NCBI GenBank assembly: GCA_026874595.1
Contig: CM049311.1
Location: forward strand, 70,478,453-70,542,452
From: Sipunculus nudus
Taxonomy: Eukaryota > Annelida > Sipuncula > Golfingiida > Sipunculidae
DNA length: 64,000 nt
Reading direction: 5' to 3'
A program made the translations under genes and the position numbers. The notes under the pieces are model-generated. The model was not told the DNA's origin and made no database searches. It worked only from the letters and a program-made list of their open reading frames with translations. The first letter of the stretch is position 1. Each line of letters begins with the position of its first letter. Of the stretch, positions 12,168 through 25,345 are shown piece by piece.

Positions 12168-15100
12168 AAAACAAGGGACCCAAGGGTCACATTGCTCTGC
12201 TGAATTATTTAAAAATATTAGTAACTGCAAAATATTTTTATTTCTAATGGTTTTTCAGGTATATTAACATTTGAAAAGCTAAGAGAAAATGGCCAAGCTA
12301 AAATGAAACTCTGTAAATTATAGAATAATGGACATAAGCTAAAGCATATGGACTGAGTAATAAAAGAAAACTTTTGCCTGAAACCATTTAGTGATGCACC
12401 AAGGGATAAAATGGGCCTACGGTAGGTGTCATATAAAAGTTCCATTTCATACACAAATAATGTGTGAAGGTAATTAAGTTTTCAAAAGTTAAATATATGG
12501 CCATATGAGTTAAAAGTTAATCCCACAAAGTTTGACCAACATTCCTAATTTTAAAACTAAGTTTATTAGTGTTATTAACACCTAGGCCCGGCCAACTTTA
12601 AGAGATATGAATGAAATGCTACCAAGTATTTATATCTTCTTAAATCTTGACAGTTAGCACTTACATAAGGTCCTAATATTTTAACACATTTGAATATTAG
12701 GATTATATTCCTGAACATTTTTTTCTTAAAGAAAAATCAAAATTGTCCAAGTCTCAACAAAAAAAATTTATTTAACATTAAAATTATAAGATTCATCTTG
12801 TTTATAAGTCCTGTGTATTGAAGGGGTGGGTCTCTGTTGTTACTGCTCATCGCTGAAAAAAATGTGAAATTATAAGATTCATCTTGTTTATAGTACAGGT
12901 CTGTCATCAGAATGGGGTGGGGAGGGGGGAAGAGAGAAAGGCTCCCTGTGGTATTAACTGCTTGCAGCCTGATCAAGCTCAACAAGACAGTGGGCTTGCC
13001 CGGAGTGATGGGATTACATAACAACAGCCTTGGGAGCATAGAGAGCTGCACTGAATAACCCTCAGTGAGCAAGTGGACTGCTTGACAATGTAAGGGAATA
13101 CAAGAAGAACCTAAAAAAAAATTAAATAACTAGCCTAATCTTGCAGCTTTAATATTCAAATTTCAGATTTTAACAAATTAAATCCTTATGCATGTGTACA
13201 TGTGTGAAAATTAAATCCACAGTACTTACAGGAAAAAAAAACGAGCCATGGCCAAAGTTTGGCAAAATTTAAGGTACTGATTTTATATTTATGCAAATAA
13301 CTTAAAAACAAGGGACCCACGGGTCACTGTGCTCAGCTTAAGTTTGAAATTTTTGCAAATGCAAAATATGCAAAATATTCTATTGTGACAGGCATGGGAA
13401 AATACTACATTTGAACCAAGCTAAATTGCAGCTATAGGCACACCTGGCCATCTGTGATGGGAAAACACTGGATTTTGAAGGGGGGGGGGGAGGAGGGTTT
13501 AAACTGAAGGGTCAGCAGTTCAGAGTATTGTGTATTTGGTCTAAATAGTTAAGATCATTCATTTATATAAGCATATGAGAAGCTAAGAGGAAAGGGGCCC
13601 TCCTACATGGTTATAGTAAAGTTTTAAATATATGATTGCAAACTAATACTCTCACTAGACTATCATGAAGAAAAACAGTAAAAGTTTTGAGATACTGTGA
13701 TTCATATGAAAAATTTACAGATGGACAGGCAAGTGGACAGAATGGAAAATACCTTTATTTCACTTTCAAGGGAATAATGCATTTAAGTTCATATATAAGC
13801 CTATTTTTTTTAGCATATCCACTTTTTCCATTAATAGTTTTTATCTGATTCATTTCTTTATTTACAAGTTTTATAAATTTGTAATAAAAAAACTGAAAAT
13901 ATAAGTTAAAATATTAGAATTCTAAGTTGGAATCATTACATATCAAGGGTGTAGCTCATATTGGGTCATATTATGCATACACATATATTTTATTATTTTT
14001 AAATCACAAAAGTTTAAACAGAATTTATAAGAAAATAATGCCACAACATGGCATCTACAAGATTATTCCTTGAATCACTATTAAAAAGTTTTGCACATTG
14101 GAGTTTTCAGTATATGCTTAATTTTATTCACCGGATTAAAATAAAAGATTAAGGAAATTTGATAAAATAAAAACATCTTTTCATATAAAGTATACACACT
14201 GTTGGTTGAATCAGGGACAAACAATATCATAATGCTAATTACAATCTCAGCTATAATTTATTACTGGAATTAATAGTCAATTTCACACCTGGTGAAGTTT
14301 TAACTCTTCTGAAGTAAGGAATTACTTATCTGATGAACATCCACACTTTCATAGCAATACACAATTTTGTGGACACAATTAAATGTGCACTTTAATATTG
14401 TAACCCTGGTGGTACAAAACAAAATATAAAATGCAGCAAAGCCAAGAATAAAATAAAATACAGAAAATTATAACATTCATCATGTTAATGCACCAACTGG
14501 GGGTGTAGGGCAGAGGGGAAGCCTGCTAGTAGTGGCCAAGCTGAGCCAAGCCAAGCTGCCTGGGGTGTGTTACATAATGCAAGTGAAGGCTGTACAGTAT
14601 ACTAGGTGGGCTAGATGTAAACAACACTTGACATGGTGTATAAAAACTTAAATAAAAGCTACTCTTTTCAATCAATTCCTTTGAAATTTCAGATTTTAAA
14701 AGATTAAATCCTTATGTATATATGCTGTTAAAATGAAATCAACAGTGCTTACAGGGAAAAAAACGTGCCATTGCAAGAGTTGGACAAAATTTAAGGTATT
14801 GATTTTTTATTTATGCTAATAACTTGAAAATTTGCGAAATTCAGATCTAATTTTGGGTAAACAATTGAATCTTGATTAAATAAAGTTATATTCCTGAATA
14901 AAAGTCTCCAGCTTCAGCAATTCTCATGTTAGGTGAGTAAATATATTTCATGATTTTTTAAAAATTGCATTATATTTTGGCCCATAACTTAAAAAAAATA
15001 CCCAATACTGACCTAATTTTTGGTATGTTCATAGAAAATGTATGAAAGAATATGAATACTAAATATGATCAAAAACAGATCAGTGATTTTGATATTAGGC

Positions 15101-16408
15101 AGCCTTGAAGTGTAACAATGGCTTTTTTATGGAAAACTGAGGTTTTGCCTTAATATCTCAAAGGAACGAAGTCCTAATGACCCAATTTTTGGTATGGTAG
15201 GAGATTTTGGGGACATCTAATGGTATGCAAAATTTTGGATTTGTAGGTCCAACGGTTTTAAACGTGCCCTGTTAACGGATGGACGGCAGGATGGCCAGAC
15301 GGCACGACGGACGATGGACAAAGGACCACGACTATAGCTCAGGTGACTTATAGTCAGCTGAGCTAAAAAATTGCAAATTTCAGATCTAATTTTTGGTATA
15401 CAATTGAATCTTGATTAAATGAAGTTATATCCTTGAAAAAAAGTCCCTGGGATCAGCAATTCTTATGTTAAGTGAATAAATATATTTCCTGATTTTTTAC
15501 AATGTGCATCATGTTTGGGCCTATAACTTCAACAAATTATGCAATAGTGACTTAAATTTTGGTATGTACATAGGAAATGTATGGAAGAATTTGAATATTT
15601 ACAATGACACCTAACATTATGCCAATTTTTGGATTACCAGGCAAAGCTGTAGTAAACTAAAGTGGGGTCATGATGCTAGAAAATACAAATACATTAAGGC
15701 CTTTTAAAAACTTCAATAGCTAGACTATTTTTTTATACTTTCAAATTTCAAAATTCATCAGATTATATCCATATGTAAGCTGGCTGTGAAAATTAAATCA
15801 AATTTACTTACAAGAAAAAAATGTGCCATGGTCAAAGTTTGGCAAAATTTAAGGTACCAATTTATTATTTTTGCTAATATTCTAAAAAAAAATTAAAAGA
15901 TTTTGATCTAATTTGGGTATACAATTTAATTTTGATTCATTAAAGTTATATTACTGGAAAAAAGTCCTTAGCTTTAACATGTTTTGTGTTAATTGATCAA
16001 ATATCTTTCCTGATTTTTTACAAAATGCATTATGTTTGAGCCCACAACTTTTTTAAATTATATAATACAGACCTAATTTCTGGCATGTACATAGGAACTA
16101 TATAGAGGAATATTTATGGTAAATATGAGGTAAAACAGATGAGTGGTTTTGATATTAGGCAGTCCTGAGGTGTGAAAATAGGTTTTTAATATTAAAAAAA
16201 AGGTTTTTCCTTAATTTCTCAAAGGAATGAAGTGGCAAAGACCCAGTTTACCGCTTGGTAGGAGATCTTGGGGATATCTAACATTATGCCAAATTTTGGA
16301 TTCCTATAGGTCTTATGGTTTCAAAATGTGCAACATCTAAAAATGGACGGATGACGGACAATGGACCACGACTAGCTCAGATGACTTATAGTCAGCTGAG
16401 CTAAAAAA
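12168..16408. mobile_element. Family A repeat, copy A2, interrupted by nested copy A3
   Basis: The left border AAACAAGG lies at about 12169, followed by a palindrome-like block and GCTCTGCTGA at 12194, one mismatch from the family 11-bp repeat. The sequence runs to about 13304, stops inside the block ending ATAACTT, and is resumed after the nested copy at about 15370 with TTGCAAATTTCAGATCT. That is the order seen uninterrupted at 14820-14850 and 30795-30825. The right border GTCAGCTGAGC at 16391-16401 followed by TAAAAAA closes this outer copy. There is no coding sequence. Confidence 0.82.
13306..15370. mobile_element. Family A repeat, copy A3, nested inside A2
   Basis: The left border AAACAAGG at 13306 is followed by a near-perfect GACCCACGGGTC palindrome and GCTCAGCTTA at 13331. 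The right border GTCAGCTGAGC at 15353-15363 is followed by an A run. The 2.06-kb body parallels 28806-31900, including the AT-rich segment at 13.5-14.4 kb and the G-rich block near 14500. Both borders are intact and the flanks join into a continuous family A sequence, so this is a bona fide insertion. It is non-coding and non-autonomous. Confidence 0.85.
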
Positions 16409-17180
16409 TGGAAAAATCAAATGGGCATTTCTTAACTTTAAGAAGTTGGAAGTTGGAAGTCTTGATTTGTGAATTTGCCACCAGGTGGCGTGCAAGCTAT
16501 GTTCATGCTGTGTACCACTGATCAAGCCTGGTGCAAGCAGTTATCACTTGTGTACAGGGGTATGTTAATTAATGGTTTTGGCATGACCAAGTACAGATAT
16601 CATGACACTTTAAGAAGGAAACTCTATATTTCATGTATATCTAACATACCTAGCATGTAAAAGAAGGCCCCTTTAATGGGACAGATAACTGATATTCTTC
16701 AATATAAAGTGCATGATTATTAATTAAAGGTGCAATGATGGTGATCTAGATATTATAGATAAATTATGAATGAGTGTAAACCTGCTGTGTTTTGAACATC
16801 ACCTATCAAAACAGATTCTGCTGGGAAAAACTATTCATTTGGAAAGCTTTCAACTGCTGCCATTTGGGTCCCTGATAACATTGTATACTCCTCCCTAAAG
16901 ACCTGCAAAGCATTTGGCTGGGGCCGTGCTAAGTAGTAATGTTGTTCAGTGACCGACAGAGTCACATGAATTTCCTGTCTATGAAATTTTGCTTGATTTA
17001 TCCCTGGTGAGATTCCCATTACTCGTTCTGATGCCGGAAAATTTGACCTTTTATGGCTTGCTGGTTCCAAAATCCCAGAGCAGCCATGCACATGAAACAC
17101 GGCATGCACGATATGGTAAATGTCTCCGCAAAAACTGCCTGACCATCAAGACAGGATCAGATTTGGTTTGTATATATCAT
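16409..17180. other. Spacer with somewhat higher GC
   Basis: No gene is confirmed. A 92-codon minus-strand frame at 16831-17109 has a less AT-biased, more polar translation than most frames here, but no family is recognised and no splice or promoter evidence supports it. Confidence 0.45.
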
Positions 17181-17365
17181 AGGTAAGGATAAAGAGTGAC
17201 GCCTTTTAGATATACTAACAAGTTTATTAACACAGAAGCTTTCAAAGCACACAGGCTTCTTCATCAGGTGGTAATTCAATTATGAACAGGCCTGTGTGCT
17301 TCGAAAGCTCGGGTGCCAATAAACTAGTTAGTCTATCTAAAAGGCGTCACTCTTAATCTTTACCT
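17181..17365. repeat. Foldback element, arms of about 78 bp
   Basis: The left arm (about 17181-17258) and the right arm (about 17288-17365) are reverse complements with a few mismatches. Both contain GAGTGACGCCTTTTAGATA and a GAAGCTTTC/GAAAGCT block next to GCACACAGG. A loop of about 29 nt separates them. The whole should form a long hairpin. It resembles a foldback or hairpin MITE. A (TA)n microsatellite begins about 40 bp to its right. Confidence 0.85.
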
Positions 17366-17403
17366 TCGCTTCAACTACAGACAAACATTGCTGTACAACT
17401 TAT

Positions 17404-17406
17404 TTA

Positions 17407-17479
<73 letters not shown>
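17404..17479. repeat. (TA)n microsatellite with CATA interruptions
   Basis: Three TA runs are separated by single C interruptions, over roughly 76 bp. Confidence 0.9.
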
Positions 17480-20400
17480 GTGGTGTGCCCTTTTATCCAA
17501 TATATTGATGACTGTACATTTTCTTTTAAAACTGACATAACTGGTTGCATATTTGTATAATCACTCATTAACAATTATATATGCACATGCATGGAAGTCA
17601 TATTATGGGGAAAAATACTATTGTCAGAGATATAAGAAAGATTGGACACAAAATAGTGCCCAAGTATAAACAGTATATTTCACAGTAATATGGAAGGCAC
17701 ACAGATAATCAATTAATAACTGATCATCAGTTTAGGTTGTCTTTCAATCATAAAACATGATTTTACGTCCAATTCCTACCATATATATATTTATGCTTCT
17801 GGGGCTTACAAACTTTTCATGAGGTGGAAAATCAAGACTGATGTAATTACCTTCTGGTCAGGTGATATTTTACCTAAAACTTGTTATTATTAATGGTGGT
17901 AAGGGCAACTGAGGACTTACTTCAGCTGTGGCTTATATGTCAGACTTGTCATTATTTTAACATTTACAAGCACTGTGCACACCATATAAGATAAACTTTG
18001 ATGGAAAAAACTTCTTTATGTAAATAGATTAGTCAGCCCTGTGACATTATTAAAAATATATTCACTCATATCATAATAACTAAGCTATTATATTGTATAT
18101 TATGTGATCATGCATGGCCTTGGAAGATAAGAAACTAATCCAGAAAAGGATATATATATAAATATGAATTATTATATAAAATATATGATTTGACATCCTG
18201 AAGGAAACTGGCTTATTATTCTACAATAGTGAGATCTGTCTCACACTTATATTATGTGTGATGGTATAATATGGCAGCTTAAAAACGGTAACTGAGATGG
18301 TATATTTTATTCAAGGCAAGGCGATACCATGTACATCACACAAGGCCAAGACACTGGCAAGGTCCATGGTGCTGGATGTACATTCATATACCCACATAGA
18401 ATTCAATTGCTTGTTTTTAGCCAGCAGGGTGAAAGTTGTATTTGTCCAAGGGGTCAGAGTTCATCTGAGATCACATGACCCTCATATATATTTTAGATAG
18501 GACTGATCCAGGGTTGTACCCAGGGGTGAACAGGCATAGTCCAAGTGCCATGTCAGTCCTCTAACAACAGAGATCTCCGACCAGTGTAAAAGTCCCTTTA
18601 CATCTTATATGAAGATTCACACTATAACAGTATAATTAAGGCTTGATAAGGATGCAAATATTTTTGTCATTTTGACAATGCCTTATGGACTACAAGTACG
18701 CTGTCACTTGACGTAAAACAGACCAATCATTGACTTTTTAGGATACTTTGTAGCAACACCTGCTATGTGCAAGAAAATTCTATTTTAATTAATGCAGCAT
18801 ATAGGTAAATCCAACTGTATATGTTTCTTCAACTTCTGACTGCATAAATACAAGCACAGCTTGCAGGGTAATACTGGATAATAGACAACTTGTACACAAT
18901 ATAGGAAAAGACTTGATACCACAGAGACAGGTTTCCATTTTGATTTGCGAGTTCGCATGTATTCTTTTTTTGCTAATTCATCACTCATCGTCTGTTATGA
19001 TTATTAGCTGTTTACCAAAATATTAATGCAAAAGGATGTACAGTACATTACTCCATATGACTGGAAAACGACTCAAGTTAGGTCTACCAGTCCAATATAA
19101 ATACCTATGGAGTCTTGCTTTCATGGCTAGCACAGCTAGTCAATGTCAATAAAACTGCTTTTACTAAATATTTTCATATTTAATATTTTTAAATTTTGAA
19201 TTTCATACACACTGTATAAATATACACATAAAAAAGTAGGAGCAGTGTGGACAATGAAGCTATTGATTGACTACTAGTTCCTTGATATGGCCCTTTCAGA
19301 AATGTTAAAGGTACCAACTGATATTACCGGCTCATATCTCATTAACACCATCATGCCCTGGAGCAAGTCCTTCTGGGAAGAGAGAGCTAGTGTTAGATTG
19401 AGATACAGGTCCTTGGCCACATCTGTCACCTGTCTGTACTTTGGTGTGTAAGTTCTCTGTTCATCTTATTCTTTGAAAACTAATTAACCTGGGTACACTG
19501 TTGCATTTGAACATGTTCCCCTTTCCTTACATCTAGCTGAACATTCATTTACACCCAATTAACTAGGCAACATGACCAGCCTCAACAGGGTACGTGTGGA
19601 CATCTATAAACTTGTTTAGCGTCTCACTGAACATGCAATTAAACATAATTACTTTCAGCACTGAAGGTATCAATTGTTATTAAAGGGACATATTTGAAAG
19701 CTGTCACGAAAGGCAGACGGATACATACATATCAAACAATAAATAAAGGATATAAATATACATTCCATATTCAAGAAAGATGGGGAATTTTGTTTGATTT
19801 TATGTATATATGTATCTTTAAAAAGCATTTGATCATATACGGCAGATAGAATAATACACGTAAGCATGTGATGAAGTAGATGACTGGAGGCAGTAGAGGA
19901 AAATCTCTTTTACTGTAATAAACACTGGTGATAGGCAAAGAATACAATAACAGAAGGTGCATTCAGTCTAATATCACTGACTTTCTAAGTCTCTTCTTAC
20001 CTAATACTTCACCTTGATCATTCCTACCATTTTCCAGGCAGTTTCTTTCAATTCCTGTAGATCATGCACAAAACACATAACTCTTCCATACAAAATGGTT
20101 TACTTCCCCCTTTATATGTACCTCTATGAGAAGCAGCCATCAACTCTGGGTGAAGAGAAGGCACCCTTGAGATGAAGACCTTAGCAAAGGGTGCAAGTGT
20201 AGGAGATTGGTTCAAACAGAATGCAGGGGTCACAACTTCATGACAGGTCCAGTACAACATATCTTTTGTGCAATTACTATTTTTTTTATGTTTAGCAAGT
20301 GTTAGGAATGTTTTAGTAATTGTAGCATTTGCTACAAATCTAAATCTGATCTTGAATAAATACCATGATGCAATCCTTCTCCCACTTTGCGTTTTTTAGG

Positions 20401-23383
20401 TAAAAAAAAATAATGAATCTTATTAAGACTAAATGTATATATCATAAGGGGAAGATATGATTTGTAAATACTTTAAAACTTGAGGTGCATCATCAATCTT
20501 GATCTTTAAGTACTGCAAACATTAATTTTCCTGAAATTTTTATATATGAAGTCTTTGACATATAAAATTTCAGGAAAATCCTCACAGTACTGCTTAGTAT
20601 CACATCTTCAAAATTCCTAAATGTTTAACTTGTGTATGCAACTTTCTAAGACAATTAGTTGGGTCAATTTCTGTTCATCTTTGGGTCTGATTAGTTAATT
20701 ACCGGTAGGATTGTTGTCAAGTCACCCACTTTCAGCGGAGGAATTAGCATGCTAGTTGAGACAGTTTGAATTAAGCTATATTGTTAACTATTTATCTGCA
20801 GAAGTGTATAGATTTTATCTATATGACATATGTGAAAGATGCATAATGTTTCAAAGTTTGTTTAAGTCTGTTTTTCCTTTGTTTTCATTTGCTAAGAATA
20901 CTTATTATGTAAGTATAATTTGTTAAGACCTCAAGAAAGGTAACTCATTTACCACAGAACTCCTAGGAAGAAGGCCATGGTGACCTATCTCAATTTTCTC
21001 CAGGGTGATTTATCAATAGATTTTTTTCTCATTAAAGTTTACAGGTATGTCTTTTAAATGAAAAAACATTTGCAGAAGAACAGTTCGCACTACAGCTTAA
21101 TTCATGCAGTCTCAACTGTAAACCCTCAAGCAGCATGCTAATTCATCAACTGATTGTGGATGACTTGACAACATTCATAATTAACCAATCAGAAACAATT
21201 AGTTCCTGGAAGTTGGCACTCCAAAGTCTAGATGGTCAAATGGTAATGCACTGATTAAAAATACATGAGAACAAAAACGGATGGTTTGTTGTGTACTCTG
21301 GGGACAGGCCACGTCAGATCTGTGTCGTTTCTCACCAAAACAACGTGGCATTTAGTTCCTGCTTGACATAACATATGAATAAATAACCAATATTTCCAAG
21401 TCTAACCTCACGGACAGTATTGCCTTAAAAAATACCTGCCAAGAATGATTACAAGTGGTTTTTTTTTTTTTTACATTTTCTAATCTGTAGTACTGTACTA
21501 AGAGGAAAAACACAGCAAGATTCTATAAAAACCCATGCAGACCCAGTTTATCCACCTATGGTGTGTCGTACCTGGACAAAATTAAATTGACTCAGTTAAC
21601 TTGTTAGCCAACTTTATGACGCTGCTTGAGTTGGAAAAATGTTAGCTGGCTTCACATTTATTTGGTGATTCTACAAAATACCTGGGAATTCTGCTCATCA
21701 GAAAGTGACTGAGCATGCATGCTGAAGATGATGCAACCAGAAAGAATAACAACATTATAGAATAGAAAGATATAAATTCCTGAACAGGGACAGTGATACA
21801 TTTATATTTATGTTAATGGATTCTCTCCACTAAAGGTGCTACAAGATGAAACATTGTCTGATTGAAGAAACAACAGAAAAAGTGTTTTTTCTATATGTTT
21901 TTTTAACAGACATAAGCAAAGCTCAGATCAGTTTGTGGTGACTCCAGTTAACGTTGTTCAAATGATTTATGACTAATAACCTAATCGCCACCTTGACGCC
22001 TGTGACCAAAAAGCTGCAATTCATTTATCAGATAATATGGCTCCAAGTTCTTTACACTGATATCCTTGCTGACAAGAAAAGGACAAAAAATTCATTGATC
22101 CTGTCATTTTGATTTTTATGAGCATTCAACCTGCAAGGTTTCACAAGCAGCTGGTAGTTCTGTTGTATTAAGAATATCATGACTTGATGAAAACATAAGG
22201 CGGATTTCCTCTAATTAAATTATTGAGTCTCAGTGGCTGTAAGAACACTACTGAATAATGTACTTGACGAGAATTCCATAGGCAGGTTTCTAATTAAAGT
22301 TTTTATTGTCTGCTGGATCCTGTTTTGATTAAGTCATTCTACCATGCTTGATCAGCAGACATACTAAAGCTTATATATACGATGTAGGGTAATAAAGGAC
22401 CTCTGTTAAACAGCTGATTATCTCTGGGAAATCAAATTATTCTTTGCAAAAAATATGGATAAACTTCATATTCTCTTCCTGTAATAGCTTTCTGTGCTGG
22501 GCTTCCCTCTTGTGACAAAATATGCAAGATTTAGTTATTTTATTAATATTACAAATTAAAGCCCTCTTGCACATGCCCTGAATTTTTTATATCACCTTTT
22601 CACCTGCACATCTGTTATGTGCACCGGAGACTTCATGAGACATTCTACAGAAAACTAACAATATCTGCAACTACAGAGGACCAGGAGAAATTAAGTTAAT
22701 ATAACTGTGAAAAGCAATATTTTAATCAGATCCCCCTTAAGCTTGAAAAATCGTTGCCTTGAGTGCAAGCTCTATCTTTAAACATTAACATCTTGTAAAG
22801 AATAGAGGGAGGCTTACAAATAGTTGAAAAGATAATGCTACATTTGGTCAGGATCATCACTTTCTGCGGTCATCCTTTTTTACACAGAATTTCAGAAAAA
22901 AACTTAAATAATTGTGTGAGGTATTTTAATGCATCTAAACTAAGGTAGGCTAAAAAGAGAGGGAAGCAAATACAAGTGAAATTACCACCACTATATGACT
23001 ATAAGTTGACACTGGTTACAAAGAAAATCTGCATGCAGCATAGTCACAAGTTTAATGGAAATTAACAAAAATCTCACTGGACACATATATGAGGTATAAA
23101 AATACAGATAACATCAGATGGCAAGCTATGATTAATCTTCTAACTTGATAGTACACTGCCATGTGTGTGATCTTATTTCAATGAAACATATTTTAAAACA
23201 ACTGTGAACACAGAATCCTGGGCCTTCCTGTAGGTACAACAGGTTAAGAAATTAGACACATAAAGTAAATCAGAAATGTCCAAAGCTAAAAAATAAATGA
23301 ATACAAAAAGCTTTTATTCCCGGCTCAGTTCCACTTGGTGACTTTGCTAACATATTTAAAGAAGTATTCTCTAGTTGCATAAA
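17480..23383. other. Long non-coding spacer
   Basis: Nearly 6 kb of AT-rich, largely unique-looking DNA. No exon chain, RNA gene or clear repeat family is recognised. A T12 run lies near 21460 and a hairpin at 20526-20578. Open frames are all under 71 codons. Confidence 0.5.
20526..20578. repeat. Inverted repeat (hairpin)
   Basis: The arms TTTTCCTGAAATTTTTATAT and ATATAAAATTTCAGGAAAA are reverse complements apart from one bulged base, with a loop of about 12 nt. It could be a tiny MITE remnant. It is not a terminator in any recognisable context. Confidence 0.75.
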
Positions 23384-23559
23384 AAACAAGGCCTACAGGC
23401 CTAATGCGAACCTGTGCATCGGGAAATACAACAGGTATAATGCTTCAATGCTGGACCATTACTTCTCATGTATATGAACAATGCAAATACCAAACATTTT
23501 AAATAAGAAACAATTACACAAACATCACTGCTGAAATTCTGGCATAGGTGCACACAAAA

Positions 23560-23880
23560 CAAAAATGATTGTAGCTGGCACCACCAGTCTTGTATACAAC
23601 AAAGCTATCAGAGATATATACATAAGCCCAATTTCAGACTGATATATCAAACCCCTCCTGAGAAATAAGCAGGGACACACACTGTGCAAAAATTACTGTA
23701 AGTGGCACCACCACTCTTTTATAAGACAAAGCTATTCGATGTGTATAAATATGCCCAATTTCAGGCTGATATATCAAATTCCTCTGTAGAAATAAGCAGG
23801 CACGTACACTGTGCAAAAGTAATTGTAGGTGGCTACACCTGTCTAGTTAACGAGAAAGCCATCAAAGACAAATAGACAGG
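23560..23880. repeat. ~128-bp tandem units inside B2
   Basis: The block CTGTGCAAAA followed by a TGTAGGTGG-like sequence recurs at about 23560, 23687 and 23815, with CCCAATTTCAG and ATATATCAAA blocks in between. There are three diverged units. Confidence 0.7.
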
Positions 23881-23984
23881 TCAAAATATCAGGCCCATAC
23901 ATCAAACTTACCTGGAGTCTGATGCATGGAGCTGACCAGGCTTAGGTGAGAAAGGAAGTTGACCCGAGTGACCTGTGACAAATT

Positions 23985-24245
23985 GCTGCCTCAAGCTACT
24001 GCACTGAGTGAACTCTTGACCTGCACCTGGCTAGACTGAGTGAACTTTTAACCTGTACCTGGCTGCACTGAATGAACTCTTGACCTGTTGCATAATCTGA
24101 CACAGTTGGCAGTCTGCCAAAGCTATAAATAGATTCAGGCTGAACTTTGTTGCCAAATATGATGCAGTGAGCAGTCTGCCAAAGCTATAAATAGAATGCA
24201 GCTACTGCACTGAGTGAACTCTTGAACTATACCTGGCTGCACTTC
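23985..24245. repeat. Irregular 35-36-bp repeats inside B2
   Basis: CACTGAGTGAACTCTTGACC and variants occur four times, and GCAGTCTGCCAAAGCTATAA occurs twice, in alternating order. It is probably a decayed minisatellite in the element body. Confidence 0.65.
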
Positions 24246-25345
24246 TTCCAATCCTGGCACTGTGCTAAAACTATTTATAGAGCTGTCATCATCTTGGCTA
24301 ATGGCCAACATCAAGGCACAGGCAATCTGCCAGTGGTAAACCACGTGCTGCCATCTGAACATAAGTGGTCCCTTCTTGAAATAACTTTGAAATTTATTTT
24401 CCCAATACAAAATGCTTTTCAGCTGACTTTTTATTAAAATGAAATCAGGAATATATGTAAAATTATTACGGATGCATACTGAATGCAAAATTAAAATACA
24501 GATATATCTCATTGATGGCAAATTCTTGAATTAAGTTGAGTAGATATACCAATAATTTATAATCCACGTCCAGTTGTCTTTATATAGCCACATAGAGCTG
24601 AATATCCATGATTGTAACATTGCCTGGTATGATGAATAACTTAAATCATAAATCTAAATTTTTTAAAAGCTTTTAAAAAAACTTTCTTGTCAATATTAAC
24701 CAAAGATAACCTGAAATCTAAATGTCTAGTGGCATGATGTAAAAGATGCTGATAAATTGGTGCCAGGCTAGATGTAACAGCATCACACAGCTAACATATA
24801 TGGTAAAATGACTCAATTTAATCTCCATAATTCAGCCAAAAATCATTCATGTGGAACCATTAATGACCATTATTATAAGAATTATTGTAGGAAATATTCT
24901 TGTAAAATATTTAACAAACTGGCTTCAGTGGCATCAGTCAAAAAACGTTTTGCAGGTTTCTAACTCATATAGGAAGATACAGCAAACTGGCTAAGTTCAG
25001 CTTCCCGTAACTCAGCCAAAAAGCACTGAACCAAAACCATTTGATCAAACTTGAATTATCAACATCTGAGGATAATTAATGTGTGAGATTTAAGAATTTG
25101 GCCCAGTGGTTTTTGAGAAGAAGATCTTTGTAGCCACTGAGCTTAAATTGGCTGTTATGGCATATGACTAAATTCAGCTTCCAATAACTCAGCCAAAAGT
25201 CACTGAAAAGAGACCATTTGAACAAACTTCAGAAAGCACTACCCTAGGATCATTTCTGTGTGATATTAAACATTTTGGCCATATGGTTTCAGAGAAGAAG
25301 TTTTTTGTAGACCTCAGTGTGAAACAGGCACTGATGACCCCATAC

